NCBI GenBank assembly: GCA_028284665.1
Contig: JANQRG010000047.1
Coordinates: 62,001-126,000, forward strand
Source: Croceivirga sp.
GTDB lineage: Bacteria; Bacteroidota; Bacteroidia; Flavobacteriales; Flavobacteriaceae
Reading direction: 5' to 3'
Length of the DNA: 64,000 nt
In this document: positions 14,932-22,530 of the stretch, in pieces
How the letters are laid out: each line of letters opens with the position of its first letter
Numbering within the stretch: position 1 is the stretch's first letter
Made by a program: the position numbers and the translations under genes
The notes under the pieces: model-generated
What the model was told of the DNA's origin: nothing
The model's input: only the letters and a program-made list of their open reading frames with translations
Database searches by the model: none

Positions 14932-15378
14932 ATGAGAAAATTATTAGGCATTTTTCTACTGTTGGTTAGTGTTGCTGCAGTAGCACAAAACAAGAACTAC
15001 AATACTAAAAAGGGCTTTGTGGCGAATGGATATGACGTGACCGCCTATTTTGATGGTCAGGCCACTGAAGGGGATGCTGCTTATAGTGCGCAACACGATG
15101 GGGTCAAATTCAAATTTGCCAATAAAGAGAACCTGGAAAAGTTTAAGGCAAATCCCGGAAAATACGTTCCCAAATACGGAGGGTATTGTGCCTATGCCGT
15201 TGCCGTATCCGGAAAGAAAGTATCTGTAAACCCGGAGACTTTCGAGATTCGGGATGGAGCGTTATACCTTTTCTACAACTCAGGAAGAAATAATACATTA
15301 CAATCGTGGCTGGCGGAATCCCCGGAAGAACTGAAGCAACAAGCGGATAAAAATTGGGAGAAAATCAAAAGTAAGTAA
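14932..15378 (+). CDS. Secreted YHS-domain protein
   Basis: 148 aa from ATG 14932, 2 bp after the previous stop. A signal peptide (LLGIFLLLVSVAAVAQ) precedes a YHS-type domain: GFVANGYDVTAYFDGQATEGD, then FKFANKENLEKFKANPGKYVPKYGGYCAYAV at about residues 58-88. YHS domains are small modules found in metal-handling proteins. The Tyr-Gly-Gly-Tyr-Cys ending is typical of periplasmic members. The last 30 residues are a Lys-rich helix. As the last tightly packed gene it may handle metal for the redox proteins upstream. Confidence 0.85.
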   Translation: MRKLLGIFLLLVSVAAVAQNKNYNTKKGFVANGYDVTAYFDGQATEGDAAYSAQHDGVKFKFANKENLEKFKANPGKYVPKYGGYCAYAVAVSGKKVSVNPETFEIRDGALYLFYNSGRNNTLQSWLAESPEELKQQADKNWEKIKSK

Positions 15379-15403
15379 GCCTTATTTTTGAGGTATCAAA
15401 ACA

Positions 15404-16057
15404 ATGAAGAACTACTTGAAAGTTTGTGGCGCTGGTCTTTTGATTAGCTGGTTAGGAGCTCTTCCCCTGGGGACATTAAACATCACAGCTTTTGATGTTG
15501 CTGCCTCTCAGGGAGTTCAAAAGGCGCTACTTTTTGCCCTGGCAGCTATTTTTGTCGAATTGGTCTATGTACGACTAACAATTTGGGGAAGTTCAAAGAT
15601 TACAATTAAGGAAAGATGGCTTACCTATATTCTTCCACTAGGAGCACTTTTATTGGCTTTTTTAGCGGTGTCCAGTTTTAGGGAAGCCGCGACCCCTGTG
15701 ACACCTTCCGAAGAAAGTACCCACTTTGCAATTCTCAAGTCTCCTATTTTACTAGGGCTTGGTCTTAGTGCCCTGAATCCACTTCAAATTCCTTTTTGGT
15801 TGACTTGGAGTAAGGCCTTGCAAGCGAAAAAGCTATTAAAAAATACACCACAGTCAAGGAGCTTCTTTATTTTGGGGATTGGAATGGGCACCTTTTTAGC
15901 GTTGGGAATTTTTATTTTTTTAGGGCATAGTCTCCTACAGGACTTTGAAGGATACACGCTATGGGTGAATAGTATTTTAGGAATAATTTATATGGGTTTT
16001 TCTTTCTATCTTTTGTTTTTATTCTTTAGAAAGCGCCTAAAATTTAAATTTCAATAA
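15404..16057 (+). CDS. LysE-family membrane transporter
   Basis: 217 aa, six predicted membrane helices. The first helix contains GALPLGTLNITAFDVAASQG, the typical LysE/RhtB signature near the N terminus, and the middle has LGLGLSALNPLQIPFWLTW, a repeat of the same motif. These proteins export amino acids or other small solutes. It begins 26 bp after the YHS gene and ends 2 bp before the DinB-like gene. The substrate cannot be told from sequence. Confidence 0.75.
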   Translation: MKNYLKVCGAGLLISWLGALPLGTLNITAFDVAASQGVQKALLFALAAIFVELVYVRLTIWGSSKITIKERWLTYILPLGALLLAFLAVSSFREAATPVTPSEESTHFAILKSPILLGLGLSALNPLQIPFWLTWSKALQAKKLLKNTPQSRSFFILGIGMGTFLALGIFIFLGHSLLQDFEGYTLWVNSILGIIYMGFSFYLLFLFFRKRLKFKFQ

Positions 16058-16059
16058 GG

Positions 16060-16545
16060 ATGTTCAAATCTTCTATAACTACCATTGAGCAATTCAAATA
16101 CATCCTCCGGCAACTGCCAAAAGAGCGATATGCGGTACCTTGTTCGGTGCTTTCTAACGCTACCATTGGCCAGCATACGAGGCATATTATTGAGTTGTAC
16201 TTGTGTTTGATCAATGGGTATGAGCGTGCAACGGTTTCTTACGATAAACGGGAACGGGACCAAAGAATAGAGACAGATATCGTTTTCGCCATTGGACAAC
16301 TGGAGTTTATACAAGCTAATCTGGAAAAACCCAACAAAGACATCCAAATGGGGTATGAACTCAACGGTGTAGAAAACCAGTTGGTTTCCAATTATTATCG
16401 CGAGGTAATGTACAATTTGGAACACGCCATTCATCATCATGCGTTGATTAAGATTGGCATTCAGCACTTTACCGATTTGGAATTACCGGAATCTTTTGGG
16501 GTAGCCCCGTCAACTATAGCCTATAGAAAAGCATGTGTACAGTAA
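16060..16545 (+). CDS. DinB-like four-helix protein
   Basis: 161 aa, all-helical, without a signal peptide. Three metal-ligand-type histidines sit where DinB/YfiT proteins have them: NATIGQHTRHIIELY at about residue 46 and EHAIHHHALIK at about residue 129. Such proteins are putative metal-dependent thiol transferases, and in bacillithiol users may act as S-transferases. It overlaps the following NRDE gene by 13 bp. It lacks the signal peptides of the two other DinB-like proteins in this window (41823, 46638). Confidence 0.7.
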   Translation: MFKSSITTIEQFKYILRQLPKERYAVPCSVLSNATIGQHTRHIIELYLCLINGYERATVSYDKRERDQRIETDIVFAIGQLEFIQANLEKPNKDIQMGYELNGVENQLVSNYYREVMYNLEHAIHHHALIKIGIQHFTDLELPESFGVAPSTIAYRKACVQ

Positions 16546-17261
16546 GTTACATTCCTTCAAAAAATGGGGTTATCTTAACCTCAAATAGGGACGAACATGT
16601 GTCTAGAAGGGCGAAATTGTCCTTTGAAGAACTAAAAATCAATGGGCACAAAGTGATTTTTCCTCAAGATTCCGCAGCAGGAGGCAGTTGGTTTGCCGTG
16701 AACGAAAGAGGAGGGATCAACGTCCTCCTGAACGGGGCCTTTACGAATCACCAAAGGATCCTTCCGTATGCCCGGAGTAGAGGACTAATTCTCCTTGAAA
16801 TTACAGCACAACAGGATGTAATGGCCTATCTACGGAAATTGTCATTTCATCGTATAGAACCCTTTACCCTGGTGGTTTATACTACCCCAGACCTGTGGGA
16901 GTTTCGATGGGATGGTCAGCAGAAGTATTTTACTCGTAAAGACAGTGCACAACCGCATATCTGGTCATCGGCTACGCTTTATGACGAGCAGGCAGTAATG
17001 GATCGGGAAACGCTTTTTGTCAACTTTATTAGGGAAACCGAAGTGGTTTCCCCGGTTAAAACTTTAGGTTTTCACCAAGAGAATCATGGTGATTTTGAAA
17101 ATGGTTTTGTTATTGATCGCGACAATGGCTTAAAGACGTTAAGTATTACGCAGGCTGTTGTTAATAAACAAAACATTACTATGAATCACAGAGATCTTTC
17201 TTCCGGAAAGATTGCTGAATTTTCCTTGAATACGATACATTCGTTAGCTCCTCTACCATGA
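16533..17261 (+). CDS. NRDE (TANGO2-like) family protein
   Basis: 242 aa. The start MCTVSYIP puts a Cys at position 2, exposed after Met removal as in N-terminal nucleophile hydrolases. SNRDEHVSRRA at about residue 17 is the family signature. GGSWFAVNERGGINVLLNGAF at about residue 50 is also typical. The biochemical role of NRDE proteins is unclear; an Ntn-like amidohydrolase is one proposal. It overlaps the DinB-like gene by 13 bp and the ATP-grasp gene by 4 bp, so the three are coupled. Confidence 0.85.
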   Translation: MCTVSYIPSKNGVILTSNRDEHVSRRAKLSFEELKINGHKVIFPQDSAAGGSWFAVNERGGINVLLNGAFTNHQRILPYARSRGLILLEITAQQDVMAYLRKLSFHRIEPFTLVVYTTPDLWEFRWDGQQKYFTRKDSAQPHIWSSATLYDEQAVMDRETLFVNFIRETEVVSPVKTLGFHQENHGDFENGFVIDRDNGLKTLSITQAVVNKQNITMNHRDLSSGKIAEFSLNTIHSLAPLP

Positions 17262-18298
17262 ATTTTAGGCTACTTTGGCATCGCCTGACACATTGGGAAT
17301 ACTGGCCGCTACGAGTTATTTATTATCCCTTGTTTCCGGTATGGCTGTTTTTTTCGATCAAAGCCAGGTCCTTTTTCTTTTTCAATGCGGCTAATCCTAG
17401 TATGGCCAACGGTGGAATGACCATGGAGTCTAAAATGGAGATCTACAAAAAAGTCCCCAGGAAATTTATTCCTAAGACCGTTCTGATTACGGAGGACCTT
17501 ACAGGTTCGGAACTGGTTGCGAAGATGACCTCCGCGGCAATTCGTTTTCCCTGTATTGCCAAACCGGATATTGGAATGAAAGCGCTTGGAGTGGAAAAGA
17601 TACACTCGGAAGAAGACCTGATTGCCTATCGTAAAAAAAGTGGGCAGGATTTTCTTATCCAGGAGCTGATACCCTTCCCTAAAGAGGTGGGCATATTCTT
17701 TGTCCGAATGCCCGGAGCATCAAAAGGTAAAATCACCGGGATGGTATCCAAAGAATTTCTAAGTGTTACCGGGGATGGAAGGAGTACCTTGCTTGAACTC
17801 ATTAAAAAAGATCCCAGAAGCTATCTGCAACACAAATCACTTCAAAAGAAATTTGGAGCAAAGTTTGGAGAAGTGTTGAAGCAGGGGGAGGAATTGGTTT
17901 TGGTGCCTTACGGAAGTCATACCCGGGGAGCAAAGTTTATAGATGTAACCGATAAGGTCACTCCGGAACTCGAAGAAATTATTAATGGGATCTGCACGCA
18001 AATAGAAGGGTTTTATTATGGGCGCCTGGATATTTTATATACAAGCTTAGAAGCGCTATCGCAAGGGAGGGATTTTAGCGTGATTGAAGTAAACGGTGCG
18101 GGAAGTGAAGCTACCCATATTTATGATCCCGGACATTCGATTTTATTCGGCTGGAAAGAAATTACCCGGCATTGGAACTATCTTTGTACTATTAGTATGC
18201 TTAACCATAAGAAAGGGTATCCCTATTTAAGTTATCGCGATGGAAGAGCAATGCTTAAAGCTAGTAATCGGATGGAGGCAGAACTAAAACTAATTTAA
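17258..18298 (+). CDS. ATP-grasp ligase-like protein
   Basis: 346 aa. The N terminus (LRVIYYPLFPVWLFFSI) is hydrophobic and may attach to the membrane. From about residue 100 the ATP-grasp fold appears: FPCIAKPDIGMKALGVEKI, FLIQELIPFPKEVGIFFVRM, and FSVIEVNGAGSEATHIYDP near residue 280, which has the E-x-N metal ligands. The family joins a carboxylate to an amine using ATP; the nearest familiar members resemble D-Ala-D-Ala ligase. It overlaps the NRDE gene by 4 bp and abuts a secreted barrel. The substrate is unknown. Confidence 0.78.
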   Translation: MNFRLLWHRLTHWEYWPLRVIYYPLFPVWLFFSIKARSFFFFNAANPSMANGGMTMESKMEIYKKVPRKFIPKTVLITEDLTGSELVAKMTSAAIRFPCIAKPDIGMKALGVEKIHSEEDLIAYRKKSGQDFLIQELIPFPKEVGIFFVRMPGASKGKITGMVSKEFLSVTGDGRSTLLELIKKDPRSYLQHKSLQKKFGAKFGEVLKQGEELVLVPYGSHTRGAKFIDVTDKVTPELEEIINGICTQIEGFYYGRLDILYTSLEALSQGRDFSVIEVNGAGSEATHIYDPGHSILFGWKEITRHWNYLCTISMLNHKKGYPYLSYRDGRAMLKASNRMEAELKLI

Positions 18299-18862
18299 AT
18301 GAAGGCATTTACTGTTGTTACCGTTTTTCTTTTGGTATTCAGTTGGATGGGATACGCACAACAGACCGATCCTTCTAAAAATTATATAGGGCTTTCCGCC
18401 CAACTCTACCCGGCCGGATTTATACCCACAGGTAACCTGGAACATTTTTCAAATGAAAAGGAGTCAGTCGTGTTCCGATTAGGTTTTAATTTTACAGATA
18501 GGCAGGATTTTAGTGACGTTAATGATACAGAGGAAGGAGAAGGTTTTGGAGGTTCTTTGGGCTACCGAAGGCATTTCCCACTCGCCAAAGGGAAAATTAT
18601 AGCAGGAATTAACACGGATATTTGGAGCCTGAATATTGACTGGACAGATATGTTAAATGGCACTTCTACTTCAGGCAGCACCTATGTTTTGGTAGTACAG
18701 CCCTGGCTGGAAGGAGGTTATTTTTTACCGATTAAAAACTCTGATTCTTTGGTTGGAATTACACTGGGTTTTGGTCGCGAACTTAATGTAATTACCAGCG
18801 GAGATGAGGTGGCCCAGGGATTTATCGGTAGTGTCACCTTACAGTATCAATTTGCGCTATAA
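18299..18862 (+). CDS. Secreted outer-membrane barrel-like protein
   Basis: 187 aa with a signal peptide ending MGYAQ. It contains alternating aromatic and glycine strands (NYIGLSAQLYPAGF, VVFRLGFNFTDRQDF, GGSLGYRRHFPL) and ends GFIGSVTLQYQFAL, with a C-terminal aromatic strand. It starts right after the ATP-grasp stop and is the last gene of the plus-strand run. A weak stem (AAACAG/CTGTTT, 18880-18894) follows. No specific family is recognised; an 8-stranded porin-like protein is plausible. Confidence 0.65.
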   Translation: MKAFTVVTVFLLVFSWMGYAQQTDPSKNYIGLSAQLYPAGFIPTGNLEHFSNEKESVVFRLGFNFTDRQDFSDVNDTEEGEGFGGSLGYRRHFPLAKGKIIAGINTDIWSLNIDWTDMLNGTSTSGSTYVLVVQPWLEGGYFLPIKNSDSLVGITLGFGRELNVITSGDEVAQGFIGSVTLQYQFAL

Positions 18863-18944
18863 CACCAGCTGTTAGGATTAAACAGATCCTGTTTCATCAA
18901 CTTTCCAAAGGGAGAAAATTATGAACAGGTAAATGCTATCAGCG

Positions 18945-19685
18945 CTATTTCATATAGGTCTGATAGGTTTCTTGAAAAAAGGCGATCCCCTGTGCGACAG
19001 TACTATTCGATACAGGAAAGACAGCCCCCTTAAAACCGTCGTTTTTCCATGTCCCATGTGCAAGGGGAGCAAAACCTGAGGTGGCCAGGCTATCATGTCC
19101 TGAATAGCCGCTAATGTAAAAATAATGGTCCGCTACCAAAGCGTCTGGTATCGCCATGCCCAACCCGATGGCTTTATCCGAGTTTTCCAGCGTCAGAAAG
19201 GCCCCAGTATCCAAATGGTGAGGCCAGATCCGTATTTCAGCATCCGAATGTTCCTTTTCCAAAAAAGTCTTTAATACTTCTTGTGCAAGCGCCCGAAGTC
19301 TCCCCAACTGCTCAAGCGATTTTGGATCTGTGTTTTGGAATTTAAAACCATTGGTAGCGGAATAGGGAAGATCATAGTGCAACCGGTACGCATAACTGTT
19401 TTCAAATTTATGGTCCTTTGCCATTCCGGATAACCAAGCGACAATTTCAGTATGCGATCTCCCATCCAGGGGATAGGTGATAAATGTATTGCCTAGCCAC
19501 TGCAAACTAAAATCTGTAAAACTAAAGGCCAATTTTGTTCCGGAGGTATCTAATGCCCAGGTTTCCAAGCGATTTTTAGCGGTTATATACCCTAAATTGG
19601 TATAACTGTCATCGGCTTTGGGCTCCAAAAAGCTTTTTGCAGCGGTGGCCAAATATTGTACGGCTAGATGTACTTGTGTTAGCAT
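18945..19685 (-). CDS. Conserved-looking protein of unknown function
   Basis: 246 aa without signal peptide or membrane helix. Segments such as KLAFSFTDFSLQWLGNTFI, NSYAYRLHYDLPY, IRIWPHHLDTGAFL and GLGMAIPDALVADHYFYISGY look like a structured cytoplasmic enzyme-like fold, with possible His/Asp site residues in WPHHLD. I do not recognise the family. It lies 5 bp downstream of a barrel gene and may share its transcript. Confidence 0.6.
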   Translation of the reverse strand: MLTQVHLAVQYLATAAKSFLEPKADDSYTNLGYITAKNRLETWALDTSGTKLAFSFTDFSLQWLGNTFITYPLDGRSHTEIVAWLSGMAKDHKFENSYAYRLHYDLPYSATNGFKFQNTDPKSLEQLGRLRALAQEVLKTFLEKEHSDAEIRIWPHHLDTGAFLTLENSDKAIGLGMAIPDALVADHYFYISGYSGHDSLATSGFAPLAHGTWKNDGFKGAVFPVSNSTVAQGIAFFQETYQTYMK

Positions 19686-19690
19686 GCCAA

Positions 19691-20221
19691 TCAGTTGTTA
19701 TGATTTGAGCCGTTTGCGGGCTTACTAAGCATAATAACAGTGCCTAAAGTAAAGAACTCATCACTCAATTCTCCGATAACGCTTTTAAATTCACTAAAAA
19801 TAAGGACCTTTCCAAAGCTATAATGCAGTCCTAATCCGTAATTGATTCCCGGGGCCGTATGCTCTTCTTCTTCCAAATCTATTGTGGATCTTTCGGTTTC
19901 AATCGTGTAGTTTACGCCTGTCAGGGGGTAAAACTCAAAGCGATGTGCCAGTTCAAAAAGATAGTGTGCATTGAGATTAGTCTCAAAAAGACGTTCCTCA
20001 AACTGATCTGCGATGGACTGATAGGGAAAAATCGAGATTTCCGGCCCAAAGCAGAATCTGGGATTAATCCCGTAATAAACTCTGGCGTTACCTCCAGCTA
20101 AGGAGTTGTTAGCGACTAGGGTTGGTCCAACACCTATCATAAAGCCTTCCTGAGCGTAGGAATAGGAACAGGTACAACAGAGCAGCAAAAGGAGAACAAA
20201 GTTATTGCGTAGAAAAGACAT
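19691..20221 (-). CDS. Small outer-membrane beta-barrel protein
   Basis: 176 aa. The signal peptide (NNFVLLLLLCCTCSYSYAQ) is followed by strands with OmpA/OmpW-like character: GFMIGVGPTLVANNS, RFCFGPEISIFPY, FEFYPLTGVNYTIE, GINYGLGLHYSFGKV. The last strand is not terminal; it ends in a polar Asn/His-rich tail. It is the first gene of a two-gene minus-strand unit. Function unknown. Confidence 0.65.
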   Translation of the reverse strand: MSFLRNNFVLLLLLCCTCSYSYAQEGFMIGVGPTLVANNSLAGGNARVYYGINPRFCFGPEISIFPYQSIADQFEERLFETNLNAHYLFELAHRFEFYPLTGVNYTIETERSTIDLEEEEHTAPGINYGLGLHYSFGKVLIFSEFKSVIGELSDEFFTLGTVIMLSKPANGSNHNN

Positions 20222-20303
20222 ACGTGGCTATAAGGATTTGTTTGTTGATACATCGGGCATTTTACGAAAGTGTCAATTGCCTTTACGTAAGTCGAACAAC
20301 ACC

Positions 20304-21287
20304 TTACCGCTTTACGCTTGTGGAAGACTTTTTTGTAATCGCTTCAATTATCATTGGTGCATGTACCCTGGAGTTTTCAATAAACCACTTGTGGGTTTCC
20401 ATACCACCACAGATCACTCCGGCCAGGTACAGCCCTTCTACATTAGTTTCCATGGTCTCCGGATCGTACTGGGGTAATCGTTTTTCATCATTGGAAAATG
20501 CAATACCCAGATGTTCAAGAAACTTAAAATTGGGCATATAACCCGTTAAGGCCAGTACAAAATCGTTGGGGAGGGTTACTTTTCCCTCCGAAGTGGCTAT
20601 ATCAATCTCCGTTTCCCGGATCTCGGTCACATTAGCATTGAAATAGGCCGCGATGCTACCTTCTTTGATCCGATTAATGATATCCGGTCGTACCCAATAC
20701 TTTACACGTTGCCCGATCTCTGGCTCGCGAACGATCATCGTTACCTCGGAGCCTTTGCGCCAGCATTCCAATGCGGCGTCCACTGCAGAATTGCTCGCCC
20801 CGATCACGGCAAGTTTCTGACTGGCATAAAAGTGGGGATCCTTATAGTAATGGGAAACCTTAGGTAGATCCTCCCCGGGAACGTGAATTAAGTTGGGAAT
20901 ATCATAAAAGCCCGTAGCTACAATGATATTTTGAGCGCGGTAGTTGGCCTTAGTCGTCCGAACCTCAAAAGTACCGTTGGTTTTGGATACCCGTTCAACC
21001 GTTTCAAATAGATGAATAGTTAAGTTGTTGGACGTCACTATTCTTCGATAGTACTCTAATGCTTCGTTGCGTTTGGGTTTCGCTTCTTTGCTAATGAAAG
21101 GAATTCCATCAATTTCCAGCTTTTCAGAAGATGAGAAAAATTGCATATTGATGGGGTAATTGAACAGGGAGTTGACAATAGGCCCTTTTTCAATGATCAA
21201 ATAGGAAAGTCCCTTTTTTTTGGCTTCTAGTCCACAGGCAATACCAATAGGCCCACCCCCTATAATGACAAGGTCAAATTCCGGCAT
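20304..21287 (-). CDS. ypdA: YpdA-like putative bacillithiol disulfide reductase
   Basis: 327 aa. An FAD dinucleotide-binding motif (VIIGGGPIGIACGLEA) is at residues 7-22 and an NADPH motif (LAVIGASNSAVDAAL) at about 154-168. The family-typical FFSSSEKLEIDGIPF lies at about 50-64. There is no CxxC pair, as in YpdA rather than thioredoxin reductase. YpdA reduces bacillithiol disulfide with NADPH, so the cell probably uses bacillithiol. The ATG overlaps the rpe stop. Confidence 0.87.
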   Translation of the reverse strand: MPEFDLVIIGGGPIGIACGLEAKKKGLSYLIIEKGPIVNSLFNYPINMQFFSSSEKLEIDGIPFISKEAKPKRNEALEYYRRIVTSNNLTIHLFETVERVSKTNGTFEVRTTKANYRAQNIIVATGFYDIPNLIHVPGEDLPKVSHYYKDPHFYASQKLAVIGASNSAVDAALECWRKGSEVTMIVREPEIGQRVKYWVRPDIINRIKEGSIAAYFNANVTEIRETEIDIATSEGKVTLPNDFVLALTGYMPNFKFLEHLGIAFSNDEKRLPQYDPETMETNVEGLYLAGVICGGMETHKWFIENSRVHAPMIIEAITKKSSTSVKR

Positions 21288-21943
21288 CAGGCAATTTCTT
21301 TTTTTAGATTTTGAATGGTGGCAGTAGGATCATTACTTCCAAAAACAAAGCTTCCCGCCACCAAAATATTGGCTCCTGCATCAATTAATTTTTTGGCATT
21401 GGCGGCAGACACGCCTCCATCAATTTCGATCAACGCCTTGGCGTTTTTTTGTTCGATTAGTTCTCTGAGATCTGCCACTTTGCGATAGGTGTTTTCAATA
21501 AAGGACTGGCCGCCAAAACCAGGATTAACACTCATTACGCAAACCAGATCGATCTCTTCTATAATATTTTCCAGAAGTCGTACAGGGGTGTGAGGATTAA
21601 GCGCTACGCCTGCTTGCATACCTTCTGATTTGATGGCCTGTACTGTCCGATGCAAATGATGGCAAGCTTCATAGTGCACGGTCAGAAAAGAGGCGCACAG
21701 TTCGGCAAAGGTTTTGATATAACGATCAGGATCCACGATCATCAAATGCACATCTAATATTTTTTTAGCATGACGGGCAATTGCCTTTACTACCGGCATC
21801 CCAAATGAAATATTGGGAACAAAAACCCCGTCCATAATATCCAAATGCAACCAATCTGCTTCGCTTTGGTTCACCATTTCCACATCGCGTTGCAAATTGG
21901 CAAAATCCGCGGCCAGCAGTGAAGGTGCTATTTTTTTTATCAT
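21287..21943 (-). CDS. rpe: Ribulose-phosphate 3-epimerase
   Basis: 218 aa TIM barrel. Landmarks are IAPSLLAADFANLQRDVEMV at the N terminus, LHLDIMDGVFVPNISFG (metal-binding His/Asp) at about residue 33, DVHLMIVDP, MSVNPGFGGQSF (about residue 138) and ALIEIDGGVSAANA (about residue 172). It interconverts ribulose-5-phosphate and xylulose-5-phosphate in the pentose phosphate pathway. A TAnnTTTG box lies about 20 bp upstream. It is co-transcribed with ypdA, a sensible pairing since this pathway supplies NADPH. Confidence 0.96.
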   Translation of the reverse strand: MIKKIAPSLLAADFANLQRDVEMVNQSEADWLHLDIMDGVFVPNISFGMPVVKAIARHAKKILDVHLMIVDPDRYIKTFAELCASFLTVHYEACHHLHRTVQAIKSEGMQAGVALNPHTPVRLLENIIEEIDLVCVMSVNPGFGGQSFIENTYRKVADLRELIEQKNAKALIEIDGGVSAANAKKLIDAGANILVAGSFVFGSNDPTATIQNLKKEIA

Positions 21944-21961
21944 TCCAATGGGTATTTGCTA

Positions 21962-21969
21962 CAAAGTTA
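21962..21969 (-). promoter_or_regulatory. rpe: Bacteroidota-type -7 box (TAACTTTG) before rpe
   Basis: Minus-strand TAACTTTG matches TAnnTTTG, 19 bp before the rpe ATG. No clear TTG -33 element is seen at the expected distance, so it is a partial match. Confidence 0.4.
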
Positions 21970-22046
21970 TTCATTAGAACGGAAAGAAAACAGGGTAAAA
22001 GGAATAGGTTTAACATCTATTATGTAACATTAAATAAATATTTAGG

Positions 22047-22054
22047 TAACTTTG
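22047..22054 (+). promoter_or_regulatory. -7 box (TAACTTTG) before the H1-like gene
   Basis: TAACTTTG matches TAnnTTTG and lies 24 bp upstream of ATG 22078 in a very AT-rich leader. A -33 TTG is not evident. Confidence 0.4.
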
Positions 22055-22077
22055 AATTAACATTAAAACAGGTGTAA

Positions 22078-22311
22078 ATGTCCAAGAAAAAAGCACTGAA
22101 GAAGTCCTTTAAAAGGGCCAAAGCGAAATTAAATGCTAAGAAAAAATCCTTTAAAAAAGCGGTAGCAACCGTTAAGGGGTATAAAAAGCAAAAAGCTAAA
22201 AAGAAAACCTTAAAAAAGGCGGTCAAGGAAGTTCAAGTGAAAAAACTAGCGATAAAGAAAGCGGCCAAAAAGGCTGCTGCCGCTAAAAAGGCATATAAAA
22301 AGGCAGCTTAA
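22078..22311 (+). CDS. Histone H1-like Lys/Ala-rich protein
   Basis: 77 aa, about half Lys, the rest mainly Ala, Val and Leu, in repeats such as KKSFKRAKAKLNAKKKSFKKA and IKKAAKKAAAAKKAYKKAA. There is no signal peptide or hydrophobic core. This composition matches the C-terminal-tail type of histone H1-like proteins known from several bacterial groups, which bind DNA or RNA non-specifically. It has its own promoter-like box and a strong terminator, so it is a single-gene unit. The opposite-strand frame is only a shadow. Confidence 0.8.
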   Translation: MSKKKALKKSFKRAKAKLNAKKKSFKKAVATVKGYKKQKAKKKTLKKAVKEVQVKKLAIKKAAKKAAAAKKAYKKAA

Positions 22312-22334
22312 TTTTTTGTATATCATGTTTATGA

Positions 22335-22358
22335 GGGGCGTTTGACGCCCCTTTTTTT
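22335..22358 (+). terminator. Rho-independent terminator of the H1-like gene
   Basis: GGGGCGT (22335-22341), loop TTG, ACGCCCC (22345-22351), then seven T. It is 23 bp after the stop. Confidence 0.9.
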
Positions 22359-22372
22359 ATATCTAAAATGAA

Positions 22373-22397
22373 AAACTCCGGTAATCAGCCGGAGTTT
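22373..22397 (-). terminator. rpoD: Probable rpoD terminator
   Basis: AAACTCCGG (22373-22381) and CCGGAGTTT (22389-22397) form a 9-bp stem with a 7-nt loop. On the minus strand it runs into TTTTTC. It is about 130 bp past the rpoD stop. A second hairpin (TCCTGAC/GTCAGGA, 22506-22523) sits right behind the stop but has no T-run. Confidence 0.65.
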
Positions 22398-22530
22398 ATT
22401 CATCAATCAAAAAACGAACAGTCATGATAAACTGCTGTAGTGCTACAAATTACAACTTTCTTGCCAAAAAAACAATTTAAGGATAGTTTAACTGTAATTT
22501 GTGTGTCCTGACACCGGTCAGGAAGTGCTT

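Noticed and set aside
18880-18894. AAACAG/CTGTTT stem after the plus-strand gene run
   Set aside because: Only 6 bp with a 3-nt loop and no T-run; too weak to call a terminator.
22020-22226. Minus-strand Phe/Leu-rich frame opposite the H1-like gene
   Set aside because: Complement of AAA/AAG codons gives TTT/CTT; it is a mirror of Lys-rich coding, with no start signal.
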